Origin: Paenimyroides viscosum
GTDB taxonomy: Bacteria; Bacteroidota; Bacteroidia; Flavobacteriales; Flavobacteriaceae
NCBI RefSeq assembly: GCF_003858535.1
Contig: NZ_RQTJ01000022.1
Coordinates: forward strand, 7,075-43,274
Direction: 5' to 3'
DNA: 36,200 nt
The notes beneath the pieces are model-generated. The model ran no database searches, was not told the DNA's origin, and was given only the letters and a program-made list of their open reading frames with translations. This document shows positions 14,766 through 23,932 of the stretch, in pieces (positions within the stretch are counted from its first letter, which is position 1; each line of letters opens with the position of its first letter). The position numbers and the translations under genes are program-made.

Positions 14766-17225
14766 TTGAACAAAAGCATATATGTTTTTTCGATTTCTAT
14801 GATATCTGTATTTGGGTTCGCGCAAACGGCTCAAATTAAAGGTGTTGTGTTAAACGAACAAGATTCTCCCGTAGAAAATGTGTTGGTACAGGCACAAGAT
14901 AAGCAGGTTTATACCAACGCCAACGGATTTTATTTTTTAGAAGTTTCTCCGTCCGCACAAGTTACTGTAAAGTTTCAAGCCGAAACTTACCAAACAGTTA
15001 CTTACACAGAATCTTTAAAAGAAAATCAGTCTTTTGAGTTGAACATTCGTTTAAGCGAACATTCCGAACAATTGAAAGAATTGGTCATTAATAGCAACTT
15101 AAAACAACGTTTTGAAGGTACAACCATTATAGCACCCGATGTAATTCGTAGAATTCCTGGTGCAAATGCTGGTGTAGAAAATATTCTAAAAACGCTTCCG
15201 GGCGTTTATTCTAACAACGAACTTTCTACGCAGTATGCGGTTCGTGGCGGAAATTACGATGAAAACTTAGTTTATGTAAACGAAATAGAAGTGTATAGAC
15301 CATTTTTAATTCGATCTGGTCAGCAAGAAGGTTTAAGTTTTACCAATACTTCAATGACAGAGAAAGTCGATTTTTCTTCCGGTGGATTTCAAGCAAAATA
15401 CGGCGATAAAATGTCGTCTGTTTTAGATATTACCTATCGCAAACCAAAACAATTCGGCGGTCAATTAGATGCCAGTATTTTAGGTGGCGGACTTACGGTT
15501 GATTTAGCATCGAAAAATGAAAAATGGACAGCCATTACCGGTTTTAGATATCGTAACAATGCGTTGTTAGTAAATTCGCAAGATGTTGAAGTAGATTATA
15601 AACCACGTTATTTAGATGCACAATCGCTTATAACTTTTCAACCGTCGGCAAAATGGGAGTGGAGTGTGCTTTTAAATGCATCTTCTAATGTATACGAATA
15701 CAAACCACAAGTTAAACGCACTAAATTTGGAACCTTTGGCGATTCAAAAGAACTATCGGTTTATTATCAAGGTGCAGAAATAGATCAATACCAAACGTAT
15801 TTTGGAGCGTTGAAAGGTATTTTTAAACCTAATTTAGAAAATAGTTATAAAGTAATTGCATCGGCTTATCATACAAAAGAAGAAGAATATTACGATATTT
15901 TAGGTCAATATGCTTTAGGAAATGTAAGTGGCGATTTAGGCGGAAATGCAGGCGAAGTAGAGTACACCGTTGGTTTGGGTTCGCAGTTAAATCACGGTAG
16001 AAATAATTACGATGCCTTAATTGTTAGTGCCGAGGTTAAAGGGCAACATAAATTAGATGAAAATGAAATAGAGTGGGGCGTACGTTATGTTTCCGAGGAT
16101 ATTCGTGACCGTTTGGTTGAATGGGAAGTGGTAGATTCGGCAGGTTTTTCTTTGGCTCACCCGTATTTTTCAACACCAAATAATCAGCCTTACGAACCTT
16201 ATCTAGGTGAATTAGTGCCTTACCAAAATGTTCGTGCAACCAATTTTGTAAAAATCAATCGCTTAAACGGTTTTGCACAATGGAGCAAACGTGGATCAAT
16301 TGGTGAACATGAAACATTTTTAAATGTTGGTGCCAGAGCGCATTATTGGAATGTTGATGCCGAAGGATACAAAACAGCAAACGCACAAGTTACAATCAGT
16401 CCGCGAGCGCAATTTGCCATTAAACCCAATTGGGATAAAATGGATATGGTTTTTCGTCTGTCGGGCGGTTTGTATCATCAACCACCAAGTTACCGCGAAT
16501 TACGAGCAATGGACGGATCGATCAATCCTAACGTAAAAGCACAGCAATCAATTCATATTGTTTTATCGAACGATTATAGTTTCAAGATAAAAAACACGCC
16601 GTTTAAGTTGTTTACCGAGTTGTATTACAAAGATTTATCAAACGTAAACACCTATACATTGGAGAATGTTCGTATAAGATATAGAGCCGATAATAATGCC
16701 CAAGCGTATGTTTATGGTGCAGATGTGCGTATGAATGGTGAAATTGTTCCGGGTATTGAATCGTGGCTTTCTGTAGGATATTTAAAAACCGAAGAAAATT
16801 ATAACGAACGCGGATTTATTGCCCGCCCAACAGATCAGCGATTAAAAATAGGTTTAATGTTTCAAGATTATATGCCTGCAATTCCTAATTTAAAACTATA
16901 CTTAAATTTAGTTTATAATACACCGTTACCAGGTGGTTCACCGTCGTATGTTGATCCGTATGATTATCAATTACGATTAAAAAATTATATGAGGGCCGAT
17001 GCAGGTTTTTCGTATATTTTTAAAGATCAAATGTTTAAATCAGAAAAAAAATGGTTGCAGCCTTTTGAAGAAGTTGCTTTAGGTTTTGAAATTTACAACT
17101 TGTTTAATAACGAAAACGCCATAACAAATACATGGGTTCGCGACGTATATTCTAAAACCATGTACGCCATTCCTAATAGAATGACCATGCGTACCTTTAA
17201 TTTAAAGCTAAATATGCGTTGGTAA
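14766..17225 (+). CDS. TonB-dependent outer-membrane receptor with carboxypeptidase-regulatory-like domain
   Basis: 819 residues. Start is TTG at 14766: the only nearby in-frame ATG (codon 12) would cut the signal peptide, which runs to about residue 20 (VFGFAQ). An N-terminal CarboxypepD_reg-like beta-sandwich (about 22-105, starting IKGVVLNEQDSPVENVLVQA) precedes the plug (about 120-225, with LKTLPGVYSNN, YAVRGGNYDENLVYVN and SSGGFQAKYGDKMSSVLDI) and a 22-strand-type barrel ending with the aromatic LKLNMRW. Such receptors import large or scarce nutrients using the proton motive force through TonB. There is no SusD partner next to it, so a glycan role is not supported. It follows the M23 peptidase by 10 bases. 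Confidence 0.92.
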   Translation: MNKSIYVFSISMISVFGFAQTAQIKGVVLNEQDSPVENVLVQAQDKQVYTNANGFYFLEVSPSAQVTVKFQAETYQTVTYTESLKENQSFELNIRLSEHSEQLKELVINSNLKQRFEGTTIIAPDVIRRIPGANAGVENILKTLPGVYSNNELSTQYAVRGGNYDENLVYVNEIEVYRPFLIRSGQQEGLSFTNTSMTEKVDFSSGGFQAKYGDKMSSVLDITYRKPKQFGGQLDASILGGGLTVDLASKNEKWTAITGFRYRNNALLVNSQDVEVDYKPRYLDAQSLITFQPSAKWEWSVLLNASSNVYEYKPQVKRTKFGTFGDSKELSVYYQGAEIDQYQTYFGALKGIFKPNLENSYKVIASAYHTKEEEYYDILGQYALGNVSGDLGGNAGEVEYTVGLGSQLNHGRNNYDALIVSAEVKGQHKLDENEIEWGVRYVSEDIRDRLVEWEVVDSAGFSLAHPYFSTPNNQPYEPYLGELVPYQNVRATNFVKINRLNGFAQWSKRGSIGEHETFLNVGARAHYWNVDAEGYKTANAQVTISPRAQFAIKPNWDKMDMVFRLSGGLYHQPPSYRELRAMDGSINPNVKAQQSIHIVLSNDYSFKIKNTPFKLFTELYYKDLSNVNTYTLENVRIRYRADNNAQAYVYGADVRMNGEIVPGIESWLSVGYLKTEENYNERGFIARPTDQRLKIGLMFQDYMPAIPNLKLYLNLVYNTPLPGGSPSYVDPYDYQLRLKNYMRADAGFSYIFKDQMFKSEKKWLQPFEEVALGFEIYNLFNNENAITNTWVRDVYSKTMYAIPNRMTMRTFNLKLNMRW

Positions 17226-17259
17226 AAAGTTTTTAATATTAACCTTTTAAATTAACATT

Positions 17260-18324
17260 ATGTTTAAAAAATTACTACTTGTTTTAACGGTTTTATTTAC
17301 AGTACAGTTAACTTCGGCACAGATATTATTAAATGATAATTTTGATAACTACACATTAGGAAATTTAGGCACAGATGTTACAGGGGTAGTTCCCGGACAA
17401 GGTAATTGGCTAACAGAGATTCTTTACGCCCCACTTAACCACAGCAGCAGTGCATTTAATATTACAAATGAAGCTTTTAAGGGTAAGGTACTTACATTTA
17501 CTACTCCACAAGGTGAATATATGGTAGCAAAAAAAGATTTAAGTACATTTATAAATCAACGTACAACAGGAAACGATGTAATTAAGGTTGAAATTGATTA
17601 TTATACAGGAACACAATACTATATGGCTACTAATAGGGCTCCTTACATCACTATATCATTACATGATAATAACAATAAAAGGTTATTGATGATTTATCAT
17701 AACATTGTTAATAAAAACTTTATTTATGCAAGATCGTTGGATGATTTTGGGACAAACAATGTGTTGAAATTAGGCAATGACAGTGGCAATGTTGACAGTT
17801 TACCTGTTAACACTTGGATTTCTTTTATAGTTTATTTAGATTATAATAATAGAAAAGCTTATGTTGAAACACCTTATTTTAATAAAGTTGCTGTAGGCGA
17901 CTTTTTAAGCAAAAGCACATCTAACAATTTAATAGAAGATTTTAAACCTGTTTTACTATCATTATATGCAGATGCAGCTATTGCAAACGCTTCCCAAATG
18001 GTTCATAAATTTGATAATATTAAAATAACGGGTTTAAAAGTTGTTCCACCAAATATTATAGCTTTAAGCATAAACGAACAATTGGCTACAAAATTCAATG
18101 TGTTTCCTAACCCTGCCAACAACATTGTTAACATTACAAACCGTGAAAACATAAGCGTAGAACAGATACATGTTTTTGATATAAGTGGTAAAACTGTACA
18201 ATCGTATTTTTTTAATAAAGAAAACCAAGTGCAGTTAAATATTGAAAATTTGGCATCGGGTACTTATATGTTGCATATAAAAACCATTAAAGGTGTAGCG
18301 GTAAAAAAAATTATTAAAAAGTAA
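17260..18324 (+). CDS. secreted protein with T9SS type A sorting domain
   Basis: 354 residues. Signal peptide about 1-21 (LLLVLTVLFTVQLTSAQ). The central 240 residues begin with LLNDNFDNYTLGNLG, the pattern of secreted concanavalin-like beta-sandwich domains of Bacteroidota, but no catalytic motif is seen. The C-terminal 75 residues are a type A T9SS sorting domain: FNVFPNPANNIVNITN, IHVFDISGKTVQSY, LASGTYMLHIKT and the basic end VKKIIKK. It is thus a cell-surface or released protein of unknown activity, perhaps adhesive. It lies 34 bases after the receptor gene with no clear promoter in between, so it may be the last gene of that transcript. Confidence 0.82.
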   Translation: MFKKLLLVLTVLFTVQLTSAQILLNDNFDNYTLGNLGTDVTGVVPGQGNWLTEILYAPLNHSSSAFNITNEAFKGKVLTFTTPQGEYMVAKKDLSTFINQRTTGNDVIKVEIDYYTGTQYYMATNRAPYITISLHDNNNKRLLMIYHNIVNKNFIYARSLDDFGTNNVLKLGNDSGNVDSLPVNTWISFIVYLDYNNRKAYVETPYFNKVAVGDFLSKSTSNNLIEDFKPVLLSLYADAAIANASQMVHKFDNIKITGLKVVPPNIIALSINEQLATKFNVFPNPANNIVNITNRENISVEQIHVFDISGKTVQSYFFNKENQVQLNIENLASGTYMLHIKTIKGVAVKKIIKK

Positions 18325-18392
18325 AATACAACTGGCTAATGACAAGGGAAATGTATAGTTAGGTAATAAAATATTGATTATATTGATATTTT

Positions 18393-18422
18393 TTGTAGCG
18401 TGTTGAGTTTTGCTTATCTTTG
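18393..18422 (+). promoter_or_regulatory. promoter of the lipoprotein gene
   Basis: TTG (18393-18395), 19-base spacer, TATCTTTG (18415-18422): a full consensus promoter 18 bases before the ATG at 18441. It overlaps an upstream in-frame TTG (18420), which argues that this TTG is not the start codon. Confidence 0.75.
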
Positions 18423-18440
18423 AAAGAAGATTTTAAGCTT

Positions 18441-19163
18441 ATGAAATTATACATAGCCCTTTTAGCAATTAGTTTAACCACAATTGTTTCGTGTAGAAAA
18501 GAAAACGAAACACCTAAAGTTATTTACGAAACCGAAAAGAAAACCACCGAAGTAAATTATCAGAAAATAGATTCTACCGAAATTAAAATTGCCGATTTGC
18601 CTATTAAATTCAGCGGTACTAATTATTTGCTGCATCCAATAGGTAATGTACGTGTATATAATACGGGTTCGTCACGCTCGGGTAGTTCAAAAACAAATAC
18701 GCAGGTTAGTTATAAAATATCGAATTATTCAACACCCGAAATTACTGGTTTTATTAATAATGTAATGTTTCAGCATAAAGATTCGTTAGAGTTGAAACCA
18801 TTAACTGCTAACCGAATGGAAATTTTATCTATTAATTATTTAGATGAATTAGCACTTAAAACAAACAAGCAGTTTTTGGTGTATACTTTGGTAGATGTTG
18901 ATACCAATAAAGACGGTAGATATGACGATAACGATATTAAAACGCTTTACATTTCTAAAATAAACGGCACAAAATTTACAAAACTTACACCCGATTTACA
19001 TGAATTAATTGATTGGCAGGTAATAGATGATAAATTGTATTTTAGATCGGTTGAAGATATCAATAAAAATGGTGAGTTCGATTCTAACGATGCCATACAT
19101 TATTCATTTATAAACTTATTAAGTGAAGATTGGAAACCAGAACAATATAATCCTTTGAAATAA
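18441..19163 (+). CDS. lipoprotein with two EF-hand-like acidic loops
   Basis: 240 residues from the ATG at 18441. The lipoprotein signal MKLYIALLAISLTTIVSC ends at Cys18. The body is not a family I recognise. Near residues 150-160 it contains DVDTNKDGRYDDND and near 205-215 EDINKNGEFDSND, two DxDxNxDGxxDxxD-like loops of the dockerin/EF-hand type, each followed by a strand (IKTLYISKING; AIHYSFINL). Calcium binding is an inference from this pattern. I rejected an upstream TTG (18420) because it lies in the promoter -7 box and would spoil the lipobox spacing. The stop codon is inside the stem of a shared bidirectional terminator. Confidence 0.8.
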   Translation: MKLYIALLAISLTTIVSCRKENETPKVIYETEKKTTEVNYQKIDSTEIKIADLPIKFSGTNYLLHPIGNVRVYNTGSSRSGSSKTNTQVSYKISNYSTPEITGFINNVMFQHKDSLELKPLTANRMEILSINYLDELALKTNKQFLVYTLVDVDTNKDGRYDDNDIKTLYISKINGTKFTKLTPDLHELIDWQVIDDKLYFRSVEDINKNGEFDSNDAIHYSFINLLSEDWKPEQYNPLK

Positions 19164-19199
19164 ATAAAACTGTCTGTAAAAAGACAGTTTTATTTATTT
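19158..19199. terminator. bidirectional terminator containing both stop codons
   Basis: An 18-bp perfect inverted repeat, 19158-19175 with 19182-19199 (core ACTGTCT/AGACAGT), 6-base loop, with AT-only outer arms. The stop of the plus-strand lipoprotein (19161-19163) and of the minus-strand gene (19194-19196) both lie in the stem. Confidence 0.92.
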
Positions 19200-19991
19200 C
19201 ATTTCTGTTTCAACTTCTTCATCAATCATTTTTTGCAGTTCTGTTTCAAGAATAATTGCTGCAGAATTTTGATCGCCTTGTTCTAAGCCTTGTTGGTATG
19301 TTTCCATAGCTTTTTCTTCGTTGCCAATTGCATAATAGTATGATCCTAATAAAGAATATCCTTTAATATCGCCTAAAGAAATCATTTTTTTTGCAAGACT
19401 CTCAAGTTCAGTATTTTCTTTAAAGGAATATTGTTGGTTTGTGTCACCGTCACCCAAAAGATTTTTAAATCCACCCATGGCGTGCATGTACATAATTCCA
19501 AACTGGGCACCACAAGCGGCAGTTAATCCTTGGTTACATAAGTATGTGGTTTTTTCCAGATAATCTTCTTCATTTTCAAAAAGGCTAAAGTTTATTTCAT
19601 CTGTACCATCTGTAAAATTTAATTTATAATATTCATAGAGCAATTTGGCATCTACAATATTACTGGCAAACAAAACAAGTTCTTCAAAAGTAGGAACGGT
19701 ACTTTTTTTAAATGTTGATTTTTTTACCCATGAACTTTCACCTTTTAATTTGTTTTGATCCACTTTTAAAATAAAGACACTTTTATCGGGGAAAACAAAT
19801 AGTTTATTATCCTTTTGAAAATATTCTGCCTGAAACGCATCATTTATAATTGCATGACCTTTTCCGTCAAAATAAAAACTGCTGTATAAATCATTCTTAT
19901 TAGCATTTACATAATAACCATTTAAAGAGTTAGTTATGTTTTGGGAAAACGCACTAAAAGAAAAAAATACGAAAAGAATATTTAGTCTCAT
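19194..19991 (-). CDS. secreted protein with TPR/Sel1-like C-terminal repeats
   Basis: 265 residues. Signal peptide about 1-17 (ILFVFFSFSAFSQ). The N-terminal 90 residues look beta-rich (SFYFDGKGHAIIND) and match nothing I know. The C-terminal part shows Sel1/TPR-type helix pairs: CNQGLTAACGAQFGIMYMHA, KKMISLGDIKGYSLLGSYYY and AIGNEEKAMETYQQGLEQGD, with Ala/Gly/Tyr at the usual positions. These normally mediate protein contacts. Expected location is the periplasm. It carries its own -7 box and converges on the lipoprotein gene. Function unknown. Confidence 0.75.
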   Translation of the reverse strand: MRLNILFVFFSFSAFSQNITNSLNGYYVNANKNDLYSSFYFDGKGHAIINDAFQAEYFQKDNKLFVFPDKSVFILKVDQNKLKGESSWVKKSTFKKSTVPTFEELVLFASNIVDAKLLYEYYKLNFTDGTDEINFSLFENEEDYLEKTTYLCNQGLTAACGAQFGIMYMHAMGGFKNLLGDGDTNQQYSFKENTELESLAKKMISLGDIKGYSLLGSYYYAIGNEEKAMETYQQGLEQGDQNSAAIILETELQKMIDEEVETEMK

Positions 19992-20003
19992 AATTTTTTA
20001 CAA

Positions 20004-20011
20004 CAAAACTA
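20004..20011 (-). promoter_or_regulatory. -7 promoter box for the TPR/Sel1-like gene
   Basis: Minus-strand TAGTTTTG, a perfect TAnnTTTG box 12 bases before the ATG; no clear -33 element. Confidence 0.45.
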
Positions 20012-20085
20012 ATCATATTTCTATAGGAAATACCTGTTAACTTGACTATTTATTATGGTTAATAGTACTTTATTAAATGAAATAC

Positions 20086-20093
20086 TAAATTTG
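20086..20093 (+). promoter_or_regulatory. -7 promoter box for the outer-membrane barrel gene
   Basis: TAAATTTG, a perfect TAnnTTTG box 34 bases before the ATG at 20128; -33 element not clear. Confidence 0.5.
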
Positions 20094-20127
20094 AAGTTTC
20101 TACGTTATTATTAAAAATAAAAAATTC

Positions 20128-20739
20128 ATGAAAAAGAAATTTAAGAGTATTTTAATTTTAGGATGTTTAGTGTGTGCATCTCAATACGGTTTTGCACAAT
20201 CTCAAGGTAGCGTGTTTGATAATTTAAGTATTGAAGCACAATACGGTTTAAATGCAGCATTAAGTCCCAACGAAGGAATTACAACTAGTGATTATAGCGG
20301 TTTTAATTTTTTTCAGTTAGGCTTAACGTATCATATTGATGATGTTTGGGGAGTTCGCGGAACTTTTGCAAGTTCTAATTTTAAGCATGAAGATATAGAT
20401 GCTTCAGGTGTAAAATATAGCAGATTAATGTTAGAGGCTACTTATAACATTTTAACCGCAGCAAACCGCATGATTCAACCTTTTGATGTTACGGCACATG
20501 CAGGTTTAGGTTTGGCATCGGGTAATAGTGAAGTGTTAAACGGTAATGATATGGCAGGTGTTGCACAAATTGGTATTATGCCTAAATATTATTTTACCCC
20601 GCAGTTTTCTGTTTTTATCGATGGAACTTTTGTGAACCAATTCAGTCAAGATTTTGGTTTTGATGGTTTAGGTGTTAAACAAGGATCGGGAAGTTATTTT
20701 AATGTTGGTTTAGGTGTTCAGTATAAATTTAGAAAGTAA
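20128..20739 (+). CDS. small outer-membrane beta-barrel protein (OmpA/OmpW-like fold)
   Basis: 203 residues. Signal peptide about 1-23 (ILGCLVCASQYGFAQ). Alternating polar and aromatic strands follow, such as LSIEAQYGLNAALSP, YSGFNFFQLGLTYHIDDVWGVRGTFA, SRLMLEATYNIL and PFDVTAHAGLGLASG, and it ends in the strand SYFNVGLGVQYKFRK. This suggests an eight-stranded barrel as in OmpA N-terminal or outer-membrane protein beta-barrel families; there is no OmpA peptidoglycan-binding domain. Ligand or role unknown. Monocistronic, with its own promoter box and a strong terminator shared with ridA. Confidence 0.85.
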   Translation: MKKKFKSILILGCLVCASQYGFAQSQGSVFDNLSIEAQYGLNAALSPNEGITTSDYSGFNFFQLGLTYHIDDVWGVRGTFASSNFKHEDIDASGVKYSRLMLEATYNILTAANRMIQPFDVTAHAGLGLASGNSEVLNGNDMAGVAQIGIMPKYYFTPQFSVFIDGTFVNQFSQDFGFDGLGVKQGSGSYFNVGLGVQYKFRK

Positions 20740-20750
20740 TATTATTTGAT

Positions 20751-20788
20751 AAAAAAGAGGGATTGTTTAGTAGCAATCCCTCTTTTTT
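20751..20788. terminator. bidirectional terminator between the barrel gene and ridA
   Basis: 15-bp perfect stem AAAAAAGAGGGATTG/CAATCCCTCTTTTTT (20751-20765 and 20774-20788), 8-base loop. Confidence 0.93.
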
Positions 20789-20815
20789 ATTGATTTTAAA
20801 ATCAACTAATAAATG

Positions 20816-21196
20816 TTATTTATGTAAAATCATTGATATTTCAATGTTAACGTTTCTTGGTAGTTTTTCAACCTGAACACACTCACGAGCTGGAGCTGTT
20901 TCTGCCGAAAAATAACTTCCATATATTTCGTTAATCAAGCTAAAATGTTCCATGTTTCTAATAAAAATTGTAGCTTTTACAACGTTTTCAAAAGTTAAAC
21001 CAGCTTCTTCAATAATATAGTAAAGGTTTTGCATTACTTGTTTGGTTTCGTCTTGAATTCCGGTGGTAACCAATGTTTCTGTTTCTTGATTAAACGGAAT
21101 TTGTCCCGATATAAAAAGTAAATTGCCTACCATTACAGAATGGTTGTACGGACCAATTGGCGCAGGTGCTTTTGATGAGTTGATTATTTGTTTCAT
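20816..21196 (-). CDS. ridA: RidA family enamine/imine deaminase
   Basis: 126 residues, exactly the family size. Markers: PAPIGPYNHSVMVGNLLFIS with GQIPFN near the start, the central VVKATIFIRNMEHF, and PARECVQVEKLPRNVNIEI at the C-terminus with the catalytic Arg of the PARxxxxV motif. RidA trimers hydrolyse reactive 2-aminoacrylate and related imines released by PLP enzymes such as threonine dehydratase. Cytoplasmic. Lies 51 bases after lptD on the same strand without a visible promoter, so it is probably the second gene of an lptD-ridA transcript. Confidence 0.95.
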   Translation of the reverse strand: MKQIINSSKAPAPIGPYNHSVMVGNLLFISGQIPFNQETETLVTTGIQDETKQVMQNLYYIIEEAGLTFENVVKATIFIRNMEHFSLINEIYGSYFSAETAPARECVQVEKLPRNVNIEISMILHK

Positions 21197-21247
21197 TTGA
21201 TATTATATTTAAGTTAAATTAAAAACGAACAGCTTAAAGTTATGAAA

Positions 21248-23932
21248 TTATCTGTTTCTAAAACGGCGTTCGGCAGCATTTCTTTTTTCGTATTTAATAT
21301 CTTGAAGGATCGACGATTTAATGCCGATGAAAAAATTCCATTGCTTATAGTATCCATTTGGAATCCATGAAAAATCCATTCGCCACGATTTTAAATCTCG
21401 TTCAAAACGCAATTGAGTATAAGTAACACCTTTATTTTTAAAATCGTAACCTGTTGAAAAACCAGCCAACCAACCCGGCGCCAAAGTAACGTTACCAGAA
21501 ACCATTAAAGAGTTGTTGGTGATTTCTGATGTTCTACGCGAATTATTATAGGTTAAACTCCAAGCTAAAGTTAAATCCCAAGGAATTTCGGTATTATAAA
21601 AAGATGTTTTAGTTTTTTCTCGTTTCTTGTCATCAAACATCGATTTTTGTCTGTCTGCCAAATCCACCGACTTTCCGAGCAAATCATCACCACGACCACC
21701 ATTTTGTACATTTTGATCTACTTCACCTTCTGGTTTAGGGCTTCCGCCAAAGATAGGATCAGTACTTGCTAAAGAATAGTTAATTGTAATGTTAGCACTA
21801 GTTAGGCGCATTAAACTTCCACCATTTGCAATATTAAATTGATCAATTCTATTACCAGCATTATCAATTGCCAACGGATCTAAACTTGCGCCTAAATTTA
21901 GTTGTAACTTATCTTTCAATAAATTAGTATTGGCGCTCATTCTAATAGGCTGTAACTTTAAAGAATCGGCAGTGAAATTATACGATGTTGCAAAATTAAG
22001 TGAGTTTAAAAGCATTACTTTTTTAGATTCGCTTGTTGCAGATTCATCATCACGAACTTTTGCTTCTAAATTATTTCCAAGCGATAAACTAACAATGTTA
22101 GACATGGTTTGGTTGGGTGCACCAAATAACGTTCCTTGAAAACGTGAGTATTCTTCCATAGTTGTTCCCAATGCATCAATGGCATACGTGTCATAATACT
22201 GTGTAAAACTTGGTGTGTAGGTATATGATGCAGATGGGCGCATTACGTGACGTATAGCCTGTATCTTAGAATTTTTATCGAAATTGAAAGTTCCGTAAAT
22301 AGTTGTTCCAACGTTTGCGCCAAAATTATACGTTCTATAACTGTCAAAACCATTATCTCTAACCGTTTCTGGTCTATTGGTTTCATTACTGTAAAAACGG
22401 TTAAATGTATTTAAAACCCAAGTTTCGTTATAACTACCATTTAGTGTAACCGATAAATATTTTAATACTTTAAAATTTGTTGCTAACGGAATAGTGTGTT
22501 GTATACCGGCATCCATTTCATTAAACATTTCTTGTTTAAAAAACAACGAATCGGTTGTTTGTATTTGATTTCGCCCGCTTAAATTATATTGTAAATTTAA
22601 GTTTTGAATCAATCCTTTTTTTGAACCATTTTTTGGTGCGAATGGATATATACGATCAATACTTGCCTGTACATTTGGTAAAGACATGGTTATTTGTTGC
22701 GTATTGGTGTTTTGTGTATGATTTGCCGATATTGTTAAATTTGCCTGCGGTGTGGACTGAAACGTTTTAGAATAACTTACCGATGATGATAAGGTGTTAT
22801 TCATGTTAGAACCAATGTTCTGCGTGTTTAACGAATTACGGAAATAATTACTACTACCAAGATTCACCGATGCTGCAAAACGCGACGACGGACTTGCTTT
22901 CGCATCTTGTGAATGACTCCATTGAATGTTGTAAATTTTTGCTTTCTGGTAATTGTCAAAACCACGTTCACCATCAATTAATGTTTCGTACCTTAAATTA
23001 AGGTTACCGTTGTATTTATAGCGTTTACGATATTGCGATTGTGCGTTTAAAGCGTTACTTCCGTTGGAGTAAACATCGCCTAATAAAGTTAAATCAACCA
23101 TATCGTTAAACGCAAAGTAATAACCACCATTTTGTAAATAGTAACCACGTAAATTGGTATCACCAAACGATGGAATAATGAACCCGGAAACAGATCCTTG
23201 CGATAGCGGAAAAAAAGCAAACGGCAAACCAATAGGCGTAGGCACATCTTCAATAACCAAATTGGTAACTCCGGTTACAATTTTTTTATTAGGAACGAAT
23301 TTAGCGTTACTAGTTTGAAAATAATATTCGGGATTTTCAATATCTTCAGCAGTTGTAAAAATTACATCTTTCATAAAGTAAACAGAATCGTTTACTTTTT
23401 TGGTTTTTGCAGCTTTAACATTAAAATCTTGATATTTTGTACGTGTATTCCAAACAATTGCTTTTTTTGTTTTTGTGTTGAAGCGGATAGAATCTGGCTC
23501 TACAATCTGCGTTCCTTGTTTAAAAACCGGATGTTGCGTTAAATTTCCTAACGAATCTTTAATTCTACCGGCATAAACTTCTTCTTTTTCGTAATCATAA
23601 ATAATGATTCCTGCCGTAAGTTCGTAATCCTGATACTTAAAAACCGCCTGATTGTACAACGTAACCTTTTTATTTTTCTGATCTAGCTTTTCGTAATCTT
23701 TGGCAGTTCTAAACATAGGCGCTTCTAATTTTTGTCCTTGTTTAGGTTTAATACTGTCCTTTTTTATAGTGTCTAAAGTTGTATTTGGTATAAGGGTGTT
23801 TTTAAGTGTATCTTGTTTGTTTTCAATACCTAATCGTTTGTTTACATGAGGGAATTCTTGTGCCGAAACTTGTGATAAAGCACTCGGAATCAAGATCAAA
23901 TTAAAAACGATATATATTACTTTTCTATGCAA
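21248..23932 (-). CDS. lptD: LptD-type outer-membrane LPS assembly protein
   Basis: 894 residues. Start is TTG at 23930-23932; no other Met lies in the signal region (VIYIVFNLILIPSALSQVSA). After a Lys/Asp-rich linker comes the periplasmic OstA-like domain (about 80-215: YNQAVFKYQDYELTAGIIIY, VFKQGTQIVEPDSIRFNTKT, KDVIFTTAEDIENPEYYF), then the LptD transition PTPIGLPFAFFPLSQGSVSG and a large barrel full of aromatic strands. Bacteroidota LptD is longer and lacks the cysteine pattern of E. coli LptD. It inserts LPS into the outer leaflet. A perfect -7 box TAAGTTTG lies upstream at 23980-23987. Its first codons are repeated as a remnant in front of the second amidase (24884-24913). Confidence 0.9.
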   Translation of the reverse strand: MHRKVIYIVFNLILIPSALSQVSAQEFPHVNKRLGIENKQDTLKNTLIPNTTLDTIKKDSIKPKQGQKLEAPMFRTAKDYEKLDQKNKKVTLYNQAVFKYQDYELTAGIIIYDYEKEEVYAGRIKDSLGNLTQHPVFKQGTQIVEPDSIRFNTKTKKAIVWNTRTKYQDFNVKAAKTKKVNDSVYFMKDVIFTTAEDIENPEYYFQTSNAKFVPNKKIVTGVTNLVIEDVPTPIGLPFAFFPLSQGSVSGFIIPSFGDTNLRGYYLQNGGYYFAFNDMVDLTLLGDVYSNGSNALNAQSQYRKRYKYNGNLNLRYETLIDGERGFDNYQKAKIYNIQWSHSQDAKASPSSRFAASVNLGSSNYFRNSLNTQNIGSNMNNTLSSSVSYSKTFQSTPQANLTISANHTQNTNTQQITMSLPNVQASIDRIYPFAPKNGSKKGLIQNLNLQYNLSGRNQIQTTDSLFFKQEMFNEMDAGIQHTIPLATNFKVLKYLSVTLNGSYNETWVLNTFNRFYSNETNRPETVRDNGFDSYRTYNFGANVGTTIYGTFNFDKNSKIQAIRHVMRPSASYTYTPSFTQYYDTYAIDALGTTMEEYSRFQGTLFGAPNQTMSNIVSLSLGNNLEAKVRDDESATSESKKVMLLNSLNFATSYNFTADSLKLQPIRMSANTNLLKDKLQLNLGASLDPLAIDNAGNRIDQFNIANGGSLMRLTSANITINYSLASTDPIFGGSPKPEGEVDQNVQNGGRGDDLLGKSVDLADRQKSMFDDKKREKTKTSFYNTEIPWDLTLAWSLTYNNSRRTSEITNNSLMVSGNVTLAPGWLAGFSTGYDFKNKGVTYTQLRFERDLKSWRMDFSWIPNGYYKQWNFFIGIKSSILQDIKYEKRNAAERRFRNR

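Noticed and set aside
18420..18440. TTG start for the lipoprotein gene
   Set aside because: It lies in the last bases of a perfect -7 promoter box, so it would be upstream of the transcript start.
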